Positions 43,904 to 53,639 of a stretch of DNA of 64,000 nucleotides are shown here, piece after piece. The translations under genes were made by a program, and so were the position numbers. A model generated the notes under the pieces. It worked only from the letters and a program-made list of their open reading frames with translations, was not told where the DNA came from and did not search any database. Within the stretch, counting starts at the first letter, position 1. Each line of letters starts with the position of its first letter. This DNA comes from Effrenium voratum (Eukaryota > Sar > Dinophyceae > Suessiales > Symbiodiniaceae): assembly GCA_963377175.1 (NCBI GenBank), contig CAUJNA010003816.1:587501-651500 (forward strand). The letters are read 5' to 3'.

Positions 43904-44647
43904 ATAAGAGCGCAGGCAACTTCGTCTTCCACAGCTGCTGCGAGTTCTGGGCATGGTCTTCCCGATGCACAGCACTTGCGAGCCGAAGCAGAAGCACGAG
44001 GTTCTGACTGGCTCCGGGCCGAGCTGGATGGCTCCATGACGTCGTCAAGGCTTCGCTCCTTTGGAGCCGTCCTAGGCGTTTCGCAGAGGGACCCCACGTC
44101 TGGCCAGCAGCGCACCAAGGGCCAGCTGCTTGCTGTCTTGGTCGAATCTCTGTGTCCTCCTTCCCGCGCAGAGGCATGGTTTTCCAAAGCGCTTGTTTCT
44201 TGTCAACAGTGTTCGCACGAACAGAGGATTGCTCGAAAGAATGTTTTTGTCAACAGTGTTTCCCTGAATGTAAGAAGCTGGTCGCCTTGCTCTTTGTGCG
44301 TGTGTAAGAACTATGTTGTAAGAGCGCAGGCAACTTCGTCTTCCACAGCTGCTGCAAGTTCTGGGGATGGCCTTCCTGACGCAGAGCATTTACGGGCTGA
44401 AGCAGTTGCGCGTGGCGAGGAATGGCTGCGGTCCGAGCTGGAAAGCTCAATGCCGCGGGGCCAGCTTCGCTCCTTTGCAGCTGGCTTGGATGTTCCCCAG
44501 AGGGATCCCACCACTGGACAGCAGCTCGCCAAGGGTCAGCTGCTTGATGCTTTGGTGGCAGCTTTGCGCCCTTCCGCCATCTCAGAGGCATGGTGTCGCT
44601 TTTGGAAATATACCGCCGAATTGTGGGGATGTTTGAACTGTGTGTAG
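43904..44647 (+). CDS. Two-module SAP-like protein, tandem copy 2 (modules 7 and 8)
   Basis: Near-identical to copy 1 through module 7 (DGSMTSSRLRSFGAVLGVSQ), but module 8 is a different version (LPDAEHLRAEAVARGEEWLR, SSMPRGQLRSFAAGLDVPQR, AKGQLLDALVAAL) ending in AWCRFWKYTAELWGCLNCV and TAG. The usual AWFRSYK-TAG end is found separately at 44,700-44,721, so the end of this copy has been displaced by an insertion of about 100 nt. Function as for copy 1 is inferred only from the module's resemblance to SAP. Confidence 0.6.
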   Translation: MRAQATSSSTAAASSGHGLPDAQHLRAEAEARGSDWLRAELDGSMTSSRLRSFGAVLGVSQRDPTSGQQRTKGQLLAVLVESLCPPSRAEAWFSKALVSCQQCSHEQRIARKNVFVNSVSLNVRSWSPCSLCVCKNYVVRAQATSSSTAAASSGDGLPDAEHLRAEAVARGEEWLRSELESSMPRGQLRSFAAGLDVPQRDPTTGQQLAKGQLLDALVAALRPSAISEAWCRFWKYTAELWGCLNCV

Positions 44648-44649
44648 AT

Positions 44650-45094
44650 GGCTTGTTTATTTCCATGGTGCTGCGTACCTTCCCGACCTGACGCAGAGGC
44701 CTGGTTTCGCAGCTACAAGTAGACCCCACAAGTTTGGTTTTATTGCTTAGCTCTTTTGGCACCCTCAATGCGCAACTTGTTCACGACAAGCCTTGAGATA
44801 CCGGAGCGTGTCTTTCAGCGCGCGTAGCGGACAGAGGAGGGCTTGCTCGAAAGAATGTTTTTGTCAACAGTGTTTCCCTGAATGTAAGAGGCTGGTCGCC
44901 TTACTCTGGGATTGCGCACAGACATCTTTTACAGGGCTAGCAGCTGCAGCTCATCTTAGAAGTCCTAGAACATCATCAAATTTCACAGGCCTAGCATCAT
45001 GTTGGCTAATCTCAGCCTGAGGCAAGGTTTTCTTTAGTTTCGGTCTATCAGTTGTGGTAGGCTGCGTCAGCGGCTGGCCGTGATGTTCTTGCAG
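44650..45094. other. No gene seen
   Basis: Holds the displaced SYK-stop terminus of the module gene (44,700-44,721), its repeated 3' flank to about 44,905, and unique sequence to the start of the helicase-type gene. No further exon recognised. Confidence 0.6.
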
Positions 45095-45500
45095 ACGACG
45101 CTTTCCCTGAGCGCGGCTGGCGTTGGATCTGGTCATGCGTGCGGTCCGACCGCGCTGGTCTGCCAGTTGATGCTGCGCTGCTCGAGACTGAGCTGCCCTC
45201 CAAGCAGCGTCGCGCCAGTCTTTTGGCTTGGCTCTTAGGGATGGCAGAAGATCGCTTGGCGGGTCGCCACTGCAGCGAGGCACAGATCAAGCAGCAGATC
45301 ATCGCATGGACGACGCCGTGTTTATCGGCCTTTGGTGAGTTTGATGCATCGTTGCCTCGCGCTGGCAAAGATGTAACTGCAGTTCCTGGCAGTGTGGATT
45401 TGCAGCCAGTTGAGGCTCTGGCAAGGCACTTGCAGGTTGCACTCATTGCGTGTGCCCTGGAGCGTGATCCAAGCACGGGTCGAGGCGTCTGCTCGATGTC
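45095..45500 (+). CDS. Helicase-type gene, N-terminal exon
   Basis: After TTCTTGCAG|ACGACG the frame reads DDAFPERGWRWIWSCVRSDR, then GLPVDAALLETELPSKQRRA and on to RHLQVALIACALERDPSTGR. Helical, no recognised domain. An intron of about 115 nt with a T-rich tract follows, ending GTTGCAG|GGTGGCG at 45,621. Confidence 0.5.
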
Positions 45501-45621
45501 TAACATTTTTGTGCATTCCTTGTCTTTGTTTTTGTGTTTTTTTTTTGGTGTTTCTTTTCTTTCTTCCGTGGCTATTGCTGCGATATACATGCGGAAGTGT
45601 TGCGTTGCCCACAGTTGCAGG

Positions 45622-46096
45622 GTGGCGAAAACTCCTGGACTTTAGCGAGAACGCGGGAGTCTACGACGTGGCTCAAAGGCTGCTGGATTTGTTGACTCTG
45701 CGGGTGGCCTGCTCGTGGATGGAGCCCTGCGGCTTTGAAGATCAAGCTGACATGATTGAGGCAGTGCTTGTGATCTTGTGGGGCAGGAAGGCATTGGTGC
45801 TGCATGAGCATGAGCTTCGTCAGCGCAGGGGCGCTTTGGATCCAGGCGACATGGTATACTTGCGTTGCTTGATGAGGAAGTACGGCTGGGAGCGCCGCAG
45901 CAATGCCGACAGTCCGTGCTTGTGGCAAGAAGTGTTTCCCAAAGCGGACTATGTCGCTTTTGCATGGTTCTTGTTGCAAGAGTTGCTGCATCCACGCAGC
46001 GCGACTGAGCTCACCACTTTGCGTGTGCTTCACCAGCCTGCAGCGGTTGCCGCGGAGCGTGCGAGCAGGAGAACCGTTTTGCGCACAGTCTCTAGT
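45622..46096 (+). CDS. Helicase-type gene, second exon
   Basis: Reads WRKLLDFSENAGVYDVAQRL through YLRCLMRKYGWERRSNADSP to AERASRRTVLRTVSS. Ends at TCTAGT|GTAGTA; a 60-nt intron (46,097-46,156) closes with GTTGCAG|GAGGGG. Function of this part unknown. Confidence 0.55.
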
Positions 46097-46156
46097 GTAG
46101 TATGCATTTGCACGCTTTCTTTGTTACTTGCCTAAGCTCAGCGCGCTGCGTTGCAG

Positions 46157-46857
46157 GAGGGGCATCCATCCCGATGTTCTTCGCGTGCATGAAGAACTAC
46201 GGCAATGGCAGGATGAAAACGACGCAGTCACCATTCCTTCAGAGGGCGATTCCAGGGAGCTCGCTTACGAGTGCAAGCGTATCTGCGACAAGCTAGCAAG
46301 CAGCGCGTTCGTGCACTGAGGAAAGCGTATCCTCCTGACGTGGAGTTTATTTCTGCTTTGCATATTGACTGTCTGCAGTCTGGCGACGACTTTCAAGATG
46401 GTGTTCTTTGGAGATCTCACGCAGAAAGAAATCTGTTTTTGGATGTTCGCGGCTGGCCTGAAGCTAGCAGTAAGACACGGCTATTCCATCCGCTGACTGA
46501 TATCTTAAAGTTTGAAGACGACAGCTGCGTCAGGGATTGCCTCTCCTTGTTGCAGACCACCGGCGCGGGCCTGGACGCCAAATTACGCCGCGCGGCTCAT
46601 TTACTGGACTGCACTCCTACTATATCAGGAGTGGGTGAGTCGCTGTCGCGACGTCTGCTTTCTTCTTTTCCTGATGATGCAGAAGAATGCCGCCTTCGCT
46701 ATGCTTGCAGACTCTGTGGCCAGCAGTTCTCCTCCTGGACTTCTTTCAAAGACCACATAGTGTCTGACCATTCTGCTGGCGTGGACTCCTCCATTTCTTT
46801 CATTGAGTATCGAAAGAAGGTCATTGGTTTGTTGGACCATGCAGGACCCGAGGCGCG
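46157..46857 (+). pseudogene. Helicase-type gene, C2H2 zinc-finger exon with frame break
   Basis: Begins RGIHPDVLRVHEELRQWQDE, shifts frame between about 46,265 and 46,318 (SRELAYECKR to QASKQRVRALRKAYPPDVEF), then continues to the finger CRLCGQQFSSWTSFKDHIVS plus DH, a C-x2-C-x12-H-x4-H pattern. Such a finger near the N terminus of Helitron-like proteins is plausible for DNA recognition. The coding part ends near HAGPEAR before a T-rich intron. Confidence 0.6.
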
Positions 46858-46964
46858 CGCATGTGCTTTTTTCCTATAGTTGTCACAGCTGGCTTCGCGT
46901 TTGTTGTATGTGTTTTGATGACGTGTTCTTCGTTAGTGCATACTGCGCTGGTACCTCAGGCCCC

Positions 46965-47730
46965 TTCGATGAGCACGCAGCGCGGGATCATCGCCAACGC
47001 GGACAGCAGACTTCGCGAGCCTGGCGGTCCAGAGCAAGATCGTCATGAGTCTGCCTGTGCTGTCTGCGCCAGGCGTCATTGGGAGGAGGACCTGAAGCCA
47101 TTGCTTCTTTTTCGGGACCCATGCGCCGACGAGCGACAAGGTTCACATTTCGCAGCAGTCACGCCTATGTCGGCTGCTTGGAGTGCAGCGGTACGCGCAT
47201 CGCTGGCCCCACATTGATGTGGATGAGCTGAAGGCTTCTGCTGTGGAGCACCCCTTCCTCAAGGACGAGTTTCTGCTCCTGCACAAGCGACGCATGCCGG
47301 TCGATGTGACGCAGCCCTGCGACGTATGTCGGGACTGCCGTGCTGCGCTGCTGAGCTCCGTGCTTACCCTGCCTCGCTTCAGCCTGGCCAATGATCTATG
47401 GATGGGTAGGCAGATGCAGCCGCTACGGAACTTGGCCGCGGGCACACGCAGGCTGCTGCCCATGATCCGGGCTTGCTTGCAAGTGACAGTTCTGCAGCCG
47501 GCGAACCTGCAGAAGGAGGAGCGACAGCGGGGCTTCGTCGGCAACAGCATCTTCTTGCCACAAGCGCAGCCCAGCGCCATACGGACTACGCTGCCGCCCC
47601 CTGAGTCGGACATGCAGGAGTCCATCCTGTTCGTTCTCGTGGGCCAGAAGAAGGACACACTTGCTAGCTCGGCTTTGCTGTCATGTCCCCGAGACGAGTA
47701 TGACGCTGCCGTGTCCTGTCTACAGCCTGG
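46965..47730 (+). pseudogene. Helicase-type gene, DUF6570-like domain
   Basis: After ACCTCAG|GCCCC: APSMSTQRGIIANADSRLRE then ACAVCARRHWEEDLKPL; a one-base slip in the T run near 47,108 moves to the frame reading GTHAPTSDKVHISQQSRLCR, then LLHKRRMPVDVTQPCDVCRD and LPRFSLANDLWMGR. The paired C-x2-C motifs and ALANDLWxG segment are typical of DUF6570 in large helicase-bearing transposon proteins. The frame ends after DEYDAAVSCL; the next part is in another frame. Confidence 0.65.
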
Positions 47731-48785
47731 GCCGCTGCTTTGCCGATGAGGATTTGGCACGGTTTTGCCAGGGCAAGGTGGATGCTCCGGAAGCTACAGT
47801 GCACGACGGCGACGCCCGTAGCGCGGCAGATGTTTCTGAACGCGCGGGCGTCGCAGTTGTTGCTGCAGCTTCCGGAGCTCAGTCAGCAGCAGCGTCTTCG
47901 TCTGCCACACAGGCGGCGGAGCTGGAGCAATCTGTGGCCAAGAAGCATCGCCATGGCACTGCTGCCTTGAAGCCAAAGACCCGGGGCGACGGCAGCATGC
48001 GTGGCGCACTGGAGCGCATGCTGATTGACATGTTTCGCGACATGCAGGACGTTGGCTTCTACGTCGGCGAGTACGCAGCCAAGAAGTTTGAGATTTCCAG
48101 GAGCTTGCTGCCGGAGCTGTTTGCTGGCGTTCAGCGCTTAGAGGAGTAAGAGCGCGAGAGGCGCAGGGAACATGCCTCAACACTGCTTGCTGAAGACTCT
48201 GCAGATGTTCCCGAAGAGCGCGGCCGCGCATCTACTGTGCAAGAACAAAGGCAGCGCTGCTTGTCGATAATTCGTCGCCTGGCTTTCGGCATGAACAGAT
48301 GCATTTGCAAGTCCAATGGAGAAATGGCGTACCAGCTTCTCTACCAACAGGAGCAGTACGTTAGCTTTGCTGGATACAACATGTTTTTCCGATTCGTGCC
48401 GTATGCCATCATGCGCTGCCGCGAGGTTGCTTTAAAGGCGGCATCGCTGCGAGCTCCGCACATGCAGGTGGATCCACTGGACGCACCTGAGGAGCCGGAC
48501 TCTGGACCAATGCCCGTGCGGGAGCTGGCTGAACTGAGTGAGTCGGACGAAGAAGGGGGACAGTCTAAGGCATCTGCAAGGCTTCGAGTCGTGCAGTTCA
48601 ACCAGAAAGACGACTACCTACATCGCGGCCGGAACCCTTTACTGCGATGCATGTCCATGGTGATGTATTCTCGCTTTGTGCGCCGCGTTGATCGATCCAA
48701 AGCTGGCAAGCCGGATGGCGTTCGATTTTTCGAGTTTGAGAAGCATTATCCTCACTTCGAGAGTTCCTTGCAGGACCCACGGAGG
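47730..48785 (+). pseudogene. Helicase-type gene, central segment with in-frame TAA
   Basis: Reads GRCFADEDLARFCQGKVDAP, an Ala/Ser linker, then GALERMLIDMFRDMQDVGFY and VGEYAAKKFEISRSLLPELF. TAA at 48,147-48,149 interrupts RLEE-stop-ERERRREHA; the same frame carries on with MNRCICKSNGEMAYQLLYQQ and NMFFRFVPYAIMRCREVALK to HYPHFESSLQDPRR. The GEMxYQLL segment is characteristic of Helitron-like proteins. A 94-nt GT-AG intron (48,786-48,879) follows. Confidence 0.65.
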
Positions 48786-48879
48786 GTTTTTTCTCTTACA
48801 GTTCTTAGTTCTTGCTTTTCTTTATTTTACAGTTCTTCCTTGTTGCTTTTGCTTCGTTGTCGTTTGCATGCGCGGCCAG

Positions 48880-49911
48880 GAGGTCAGAAGCGCGGACAAC
48901 ACCGTAGTGGTGCCTCTGGATCTTCGCTTGCCGCAGGAGTCCGAATCAGAGAAGTACGCAGCTTACATGCTGGGCCTGTCATTTCCTTTCCCTTTATGTT
49001 CGCAAGAGTGCGCAAGCTCGGAGTCGTGCTTCTCGTGCCACAGCTTGCGCATCGATGAAGACGGGGGTAAGATTTCGGCACGATTTTCCCCGTCCTGGCG
49101 GCACTGGAGGGCTTGCATGCAGACGCGCACCGCTTCAGCGCAAGAGCGGATCTTGGGGGGCTTGAGCTCGCCCGTCATCCGAGACGTGGTTGGAGTTCGA
49201 TCTTGGTATCCACTTCAAGACGGCGATGAGATTGATCCGGAGCAGCAATCACAGAGCTTGGTGCTGCGGTGGGCTCTGCACCACATGCTCCGACCCCGAT
49301 CCTGCATCTATGTCGATGTGCCTCGCATACACGAGCTGGTGGCTGCCTTTCTTGGCCTTTTTGTTGGATTTCACTACACTCAGCTATCGCCGCTGGAGCA
49401 CTTGAGCTTCACCCAGTTGACGTGGCTGCGCCGCTTCGAGCAGCATCACGCTGCAAGAAGGCTAAGCAGCAGCCAGCGTCGCGCGGAGCGCTTTGCTTAC
49501 ATTTCCAAGCGGGAAGAGCATGGCGATCTCGAAGAGGACGACGGCTCAGTGGACATCGAAGGCCACGATGTGCAAGATGGCTTGGGAGAGCAAGATGCTC
49601 TCGAGCGTCAGGAGCGGGCTGCACGCTGTGGCGCTGGATTCACTGCAGGATGTTCTCTTTCGCGAAGCAGAGTGGGCTCGAGTGCTAGCTGGGCGGCAAA
49701 GCCGCACCAAGGAGACGCTGACCAATCTCACGGATTTCTGCTTGTCATTAGGAGGAGTCCCTCAAGTGCAGCAGGGATTGAGCATTCGTGCCCAAGGAGC
49801 TGTGGGTCTGCGGCGCAACTGGACTCATGCGGATGCAGAGCGGGCTCTTGGCGCTCAAAAGCGCTACCTGGAGTTTCTTTCTGGAGGCGCGGCGTATCCC
49901 ATGCAAGCTCA
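48880..49911 (+). pseudogene. Helicase-type gene, pre-helicase segment with frame break
   Basis: Reads EVRSADNTVVVPLDLRLPQE, SESEKYAAYMLGLSFPFPLC, a CFSCHSLR cluster, then LHHMLRPRSCIYVDVPRIHE. The frame shifts near 49,620 and continues LDSLQDVLFREAEWARVLAG, KETLTNLTDFCLSLGGVPQV and so on to YPMQAQ. An intron of about 81 nt (49,912-49,992) follows. Confidence 0.6.
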
Positions 49912-49992
49912 GTTTTCGGTCGCTGTTGCTTTCATGTGCTTTTCTGGCTCGCTGTCTCTTGGTTTCGTGGAACTGCCCCGTTGTGGCCACAG

Positions 49993-50817
49993 GTGACGCA
50001 GAGATGGGCAAGGATGACGCGGACGAGGAGGAGTTTGCGCCGGTGCCGGAAACGCTGGACCCCTTCCTGGTGGACTTGAACGCCCGCGGCCTTGGCCCGG
50101 CCGAGTACGCGCTGGAGCTGGTGCGGAAGCACACCCTGAACAAGCAGCAAGTTCTGGCAGTGGCCCCGGTCGTGAACGCCATGCAGGAGATGTATGACAA
50201 GCGCACTGATTTCTCCAGCTGCCTGGCGGATGGAGCCAGCAGCGAGAAGTGCAACTGCTTGTGGCTTGGCGCAGGGGGCTCCGGCAAAACTTGGGCCTAT
50301 ACGAAGGTGCTTCGTCCTCTTTTCCAGCGATTCTTTGGACGCGCTGGCTACATCGTGGGAGCTCCCACCCACGCAGCCGTCAGACTCCTTGGCCCCGAGG
50401 CGAAGACGCTGCACAAGTGGGCCAACGTGAGCCCAAACACTGGCTTGGACCGCCGAAACCTTCGCGGTGCCAAGGCCAAGGGCAGCGCCGTGGAGGCGCA
50501 GATTGCCCAGGCGTCTGCCACGGTGATGGACGAGCTGTCCATGAATCCTCCAGATGTGTATCACGCGGCCGGCTATAGGTTTTCTCTGCTGCGACAAGAG
50601 CCTTTGGGCCTGGACATGAGCAAGTACATGGAGGAGTGGTTTGGCAAGATGCCCATCGGCATCCAGCTGGCGGACTTCTTGCAGCTGCGCCCAGCCACGC
50701 AGAAGTCGCTCTGTGAGTGGGTGTCGGCCAAGGCAGCGACAGAGTCTTCGGCCGACCCCGACGCGGACGCGGAGCACGACGACTCGGAGGAGGCTCCAAG
50801 GGCTTGGCGGCGTTTGT
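49993..50817 (+). CDS. Helicase-type gene, PIF1-like helicase N-terminal half
   Basis: After GGCCACAG|GTGACG: an acidic lead, then LNKQQVLAVAPVVNAMQEMY, Walker A LGAGGSGKTWAYTKVL with the GxxGxGKT lysine, motif Ia GAPTHAAVRLLGPEAKTLHK, and Walker B-like ATVMDELSMNPPDVY. These are the first motifs of SF1B PIF1/Helitron helicases, which unwind DNA 5'-3'. The exon ends in an acidic EDDSEEAPRAWRR tail at a GTTTGT donor. Confidence 0.8.
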
Positions 50818-50871
50818 GAGCTTTGAGTGTTGTGTTTTTGTCTGACGCATTTCCACGGTTGGATGTAGGCC

Positions 50872-52019
50872 ATGCCTCACTCTGAGTCTTCCGTGAGGTC
50901 AGCAACGCGTCCGAGCTGGGGCGCCTGCTATTCAAGCAGTCGCTGCAGCGGGTCGTCCACTTCACCGGCACAGGTCGCTTCTTGGATTGCGTTTCTGGGC
51001 GACAGCTCGTGCAGCTTTTGCAGCACATGCAAGCCGTCAAAGCGAGGAGCTACACCTCGGCCTCCGCGACTTCAGCGTCCACTCGCGAGCAGCTCCTCCA
51101 AGCTCACTGGGGCGGCTTTGCCTGGGAGCAGGTGGCCCGCTTGCAGCAGCTCAGGGCCGCGCTGGAGGCCCGAGCTGCCGGTCAGACTTTGTACTTCGCG
51201 CAGGCGATTGACCGCCCCACGGGTCCTACGCAGCTCAGCAGAGACCACGTCTTCGCAGCCTTGCAGGTCGTGAACATGACAAAGACGTCATATCTGCTTG
51301 GCATGTGTCCTCTCTACGTGGGCATGCCTGCCCGCGTGTCTTGCATATTGCCCATGCCCTTGCTGACACGCGAGCTGCCCGTGATCGTTCGAAGGATAGA
51401 GCTGCACCCGAAGGAGCCGCCAGTCCCGGAGGGTCAGGGGTGTGTTGTTCTCGCATATCAGCCTCTGGCAGTGCTGGTAGAAGTAGATGACGAGGAGTAC
51501 AAGAACTACTGCCTACCTGGGCATGAGGGCGTTCCGCCCGGGCACTTTTTCATCCGCGCCATATCTTCAGAAAACGCTTGGTCTTTTCATACTGCTGGCA
51601 AGGAGAAGATCAGCGTGGTGCGCAAGCAGGTGCCGCTGGCTCCTCGCTGTGTTTTGACTCACTACGGGCTACAGGGCGTGACTGCCCGGCGGGGTCTCGT
51701 GGCCTTCCTTTCCAGGCCCAGCTGGATGAGAGACGCAGACTACGCCCTGGCGATGTACGTCATGCTATCTCGCCCGCGCAAGTTGGACGACTTGTGGATC
51801 ATCGACTTGCCTGAGAGGGACGTGTTTGAGGGGCACTTGCACGCCCACAACACCACGCTGGTGGAGAGGATGCAGCAGTTCGAAGCGCAAGCGCTTCGGG
51901 ACGAGAGCAGGGCATTGTCCTACGTTAGAAAGCTTGGCTGGCACAGCTCCGAGTTCGTGTCCGATCTCTTCCCCTCTGGCGCTTTTGAGCGGCGAGTCCG
52001 GCAAAAGCTTCGTGCGTGA
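50872..52019 (+). CDS. Helicase-type gene, PIF1-like helicase C-terminal half
   Basis: From GATGTAG|GCC the frame reaches EVSNASELGRLLFKQSLQRV and VHFTGTGRFLDCVSGRQLVQ, then LRAALEARAAGQTLYFAQAI, TSYLLGMCPLYVGMPARVSC, LTHYGLQGVTARRGLVAF (motif V, with LQG for SQG) and YALAMYVMLSRPRKLDDLWI (motif VI, usual Tyr-x-x-x-SRx). Ends PSGAFERRVRQKLRA and TGA at 52,017-52,019. With the preceding exon it gives a nearly complete helicase fold. The last 70 nt are part of a 314-bp tandem duplication. Confidence 0.75.
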
Positions 52020-52093
52020 CACGCAGCCTGGGCTACCACACCGTTCGTCATCAAGATGGCTCAGCACTGCAGACAGCTATAGTCGTGTCATCT

Positions 52094-52138
52094 GGGTTGG
52101 CTCGCGCTGGAGGATGTTTCCGACGCGCGAGCGATCCC
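52094..52138 (+). promoter_or_regulatory. Conserved 3' stem-loop H3
   Basis: Arms GGGTTGGCTCGCGC/GCGCGAGCGATCCC (12 of 14 positions pair, 8 in a row) around TGGAGGATGTTTCCGAC. Starts 75 nt after the helicase stop. Confidence 0.75.
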
Positions 52139-52407
52139 AGTCTGGCGCGACATAGACGTGGGAGGACGAGCATCTTGGTGGTCGGATTCCGGCGACTTCA
52201 AGGACGACCATGGCACTTCCAGTCTCCGCGGCGGCACGCGTGATTCTTTGTGAGTCCTCCGGGCGAGTTCGTGTCCGATCTCTTCCCCTCTGGCGCTTTT
52301 GAGCGGCGAGTCCGGCAAAAGCTTCGTGCGTGACACGCTGCCTGGGCTGCCACACCGTTCGTCATCAAGATGGCTCAGCACTGCAGACAGCTATAGTCGT
52401 GTCATCT

Positions 52408-52452
52408 GGGTTGGCTCGCGCTGGCGGATGTTTCCGACGCGCGAGCGATCCC
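52408..52452 (+). promoter_or_regulatory. Conserved 3' stem-loop H4
   Basis: Same arms as H3 around TGGCGGATGTTTCCGAC; the H3 copy has A where H4 has C in the inner stem. Copied with the 314-bp duplication. Confidence 0.75.
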
Positions 52453-52599
52453 AGTCTGGCGCGACATAGACGTGGGAGGACGAGCATCTTGGCGGTCGGA
52501 TTCCGGCGGCTTCAAGGACGACCTTGGCACTTCCAGACTCCGCGGCGGCACGCGTGATTCTTTGTGAGTCCTCCGGGTAGCATAGCTCATGAGTAGCTC

Positions 52600-52890
52600 A
52601 GGTAGTGATGCCCGGCTTGTTGCTGAGCGCAACGAGCGGGCGCATGCGACGAGCAAGAACAATGCGAGTGAGTCGCGAGCGGTCTGGGCTTTTGCTTGTA
52701 TGCGGGCGCACAACTCCGGCAGAGCCAGCAGCCAGCGCCACAAACGCACACGAACGACACCGCCAGCACTGGCGAACACCACGCGCAGTCTCACGCGCAG
52801 CAGCACGTGGCGCATCATGCGCAGCATCGCGCGCAGCGTCACGCACCGCGCCACGCACAGCTTCGCGCGCAGCACGCAGCCGCCACATCT
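52600..52890. other. CGCAGCRYGC-rich low-complexity stretch, no gene seen
   Basis: Degenerate CACGC/GCGCAGCA repeats that leave frames open on both strands (Gln/His/Ala or Arg/Ala). I see no exon signal. Confidence 0.6.
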
Positions 52891-52987
52891 TGCAACACGC
52901 GTTTCGCGATCTGCCTCGCTGCTGCCAGACGACATCAGCAGATTGAGCGCTTGCGCTGTCTCCAGGTTTTGCTCTTCGAGGGAAGCC

Positions 52988-53460
52988 GAGTGAAGCCGGA
53001 CAACATCAGCAGACTGAACAACTCGCATCAGCAGCTTGAGCAGTTGTGTTGCCTGCACGCTGTTGCACTTGAGTGAAGCCAAGGGAAGCCAAGGGAAGCC
53101 GAGTAAAGCCGGACAACGTCAGCAGATTGAACAACCTACATGACATGCTTGAGCTTTTGTGCTCATTGCACGCTGTTGCACTTGAGTGAAGCCGAGGGAA
53201 GCCGAGTGAAGCCGGACAACATCAGCAGATTGAACAACCTACATGACACGCGTGAGCATTTGTGCTGCCTGCGCGCTGTTGCACTCGAGTGAAGCCAAGG
53301 GAAGCCGAGTGAAGCCGGACAACACCAGCAGATTGAACAACCTACGTGACATGCTTGAGCATGTGTGCTCATTGAGCGCTGTTGCACTTGAGTGAAGCCG
53401 AGGGAAGCCAAGGGAAGCCGAGTGAAGCCGGACAACATCAGCAGATTGAACAACCTCCGT
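52988..53460. repeat. 103/113-bp minisatellite, five copies
   Basis: GTGAAGCCGGACAACATCAG (with variants) starts at 52,990, 53,103, 53,206, 53,309 and 53,422. Spacings are 113, 103, 103, 113; the 10-nt difference is an extra AAGGGAAGCC unit before the marker. Non-coding. Confidence 0.85.
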
Positions 53461-53639
53461 GCCACACTTCTGCATTTGCGTTGAGACCTCGCTATGTAAG
53501 TTGCCTGCATGTCCAGGAGCTTCGCTCCAGTTTCGCTTCGCCCAGGTGGTGGTGGTGTCTCCACGGTGCCTCAGGTGTTGGTTCTCCCCCGCCTCGCCTT
53601 CCGCGCCACGCGCCGGGTGGTTGGCTCAAGCTAGCGCGG

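Larger units (their letters stand above)
42735..44810. repeat. ~958-bp tandem gene duplication
   Basis: GCAGTTACAAGTAGACCCCA occurs at 42,721 and 43,679 and, with changes, at 44,709; the following CGTGTCTTTCAGCGCGCGTA block recurs with it. Three successive gene units share 3' flanks, as in dinoflagellate tandem gene arrays. Confidence 0.85.
45095..52019 (+). pseudogene. DUF6570/PIF1-helicase (Helitron-like) gene, multi-exon and broken
   Basis: This entry covers the whole gene; parts follow. Read in order, the segments give an N-terminal helical part, a C2H2-type zinc finger, a DUF6570-like Cys-containing domain, a Helitron-like central part, and a PIF1-family SF1B helicase with Walker A. Such proteins are abundant in dinoflagellates and resemble Helitron transposon helicases. 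At least four frame breaks (near 46,290, 47,108, 47,720 and 49,620) and one in-frame TAA (48,147) make expression of a full protein from this copy unlikely. Small introns of 60-110 nt with AG|G acceptors separate parts. I did not find an HUH Rep nuclease motif. Two conserved hairpins follow its end. Confidence 0.7.
51951..52578. repeat. 314-bp tandem duplication of helicase 3' end and flank
   Basis: GAGTTCGTGTCCGATCTCTT occurs at 51,951 and 52,265; the two units run head to tail through the stop codon, hairpin and CGTGGGAGGACGAGCATCTT to TGTGAGTCCTCCGGG with few differences. Confidence 0.9.

Noticed and set aside
47183..47749. HUH/Rep nuclease domain in the Helitron-like gene
   Set aside because: Searched by eye for HxH with downstream YxxxY in all segments; no convincing candidate found.
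52402..53082. 226-codon minus-strand frame across the CGCAGC-rich and minisatellite region
   Set aside because: Built from low-complexity and tandem repeats; opposite to all genes in this block.
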